From assembly GCA_950295325.1 (NCBI GenBank), contig OX485804.1, positions 67,990,033 to 68,054,032 of the forward strand: DNA of 64,000 bases, given 5' to 3'. The notes beneath the pieces were generated by a model, which was not told the origin of the DNA, searched no databases, and worked only from the letters and a program-made list of their open reading frames with translations. The DNA comes from Polytrichum commune (taxonomy: Eukaryota > Streptophyta > Polytrichopsida > Polytrichales > Polytrichaceae). Both the position numbers and the translations under genes were made by a program. This document shows positions 63,301 to 64,000 of this stretch, one piece after another; position 1 is the first letter of the stretch; each line of letters begins with the position of its first letter.

Positions 63301-64000
63301 GATCACAACACCACTGGCCGAGTACTCGACCTCGATCAGAAGCAAAACCCACCAAAAAAAAACTACGAACTGAAGGCCAATGTGACCGAGCGATGCAACT
63401 CGCAACCTACCAATGTGATCCTGTGGCCCAAGCCATGTCGCAGCAATTCTTTTGGCGAAGGCGCCATCATGTGTGTCAAGCGCGGCGGTGTCGTGGAGAC
63501 GATGCTGTGACGACGCCACCATTGTTCCTGGCTATTGCTATGGCCAACACTTTGCAACTATCAATTGCAACTAATAAGTTTATCAATCCTTCTTTCTTTC
63601 AAGCATCTTCAACGTCTGAGTCGTCTTCTTCGTATTTTATAAGGTAGCTAATGTGGGTCAAATCATCAATTTCCAAATCTATGTTGGAGATACTTCTTTC
63701 ATAAGATGTTTCAGTTACGTTCTTATGCATATTTTGATTGTTGGGATTGAGTAAAAGAATTTATTTGTATATTATGCACCGTTGAGAAAATTGAACTTTG
63801 AGTGTTCAAATTGCAAACCGAATTTTAAGGATGTTTCAAATCATATGTTTCTTGTAACCTTTTTCTTTCCAACTTCTATCTAATAATGAATACGTACTAT
63901 CTCTACCACAAATGAAAATTCGGATGAAATTTCATGCTTAGATTATATTTATTTTCAATTTATCCTTATTACATGCAAAAAATCATAATGAATCCAAATA
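63301..64000. other. Intergenic DNA, no gene recognised
   Basis: A plus frame open from 63078 to 63647 overlaps the tandem repeat, is of low complexity and has no recognisable domain. The last 350 bp are AT-rich without features. Confidence 0.35.

Noticed and set aside
63078..63647. 189-codon plus-strand open frame
   Set aside because: It overlaps the tandem repeat, is low in complexity, and has no recognisable domain or splice context.

Overview
This is a nuclear window from a land plant. The evidence is a plant-type DRP1 dynamin with 16 exons, a POK-like kinesin-12, GT-AG introns of roughly 80-1,000 bp and a Ty1/copia relic with plant-like degenerate non-coding DNA. A third gene carries a kinesin-3-type motor. 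From general knowledge, that family is missing from flowering plants, so a seedless lineage such as a moss, liverwort or lycophyte is likely. I cannot name the species.

Layout: 1-11 kb is AT-rich intergenic DNA with many short inverted-repeat transposons, one of them nested inside another. 12.1-27.8 kb (+) is a giant kinesin-12 gene (35 exons, about 3,582 aa, mostly coiled coil). 29.8-35.0 kb (-) is a complete DRP1 gene (609 aa), convergent with the kinesin-12 and preceded by a tandemly duplicated upstream region. 36.4-48.8 kb is again intergenic and holds a copia fragment, CACTA-like and Tourist-like MITEs, a 674-bp pogo/Tigger derivative with intact ends, a tandem duplication and a foldback element inserted into it.

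48.9-57.9 kb (+) is a kinesin-3-like gene. Its motor has an insertion of about 132 residues, and its tail is an array of roughly 75 copies of a 14-residue repeat (consensus near [14 protein letters not shown]). The gene probably continues through a phase-1 intron into a 356-codon terminal exon ending at 59988, which encodes an unrecognised C-terminal domain. 60.7-62 kb (-) holds possible exons of an unidentified gene, and 62.5-63.3 kb is a degenerate tandem repeat.

Kinesin-12 of the POK type and DRP1 both act in plant cytokinesis (phragmoplast or division plane, and cell plate). Their adjacency fits a shared process, but nothing in the sequence shows shared regulation. The most novel item is the kinesin-3-like motor joined to the 14-residue repeat array. 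Each repeat places a glutamine in a D-x-G-x-Q-[TIV] setting that resembles dynein light chain LC8 binding motifs.
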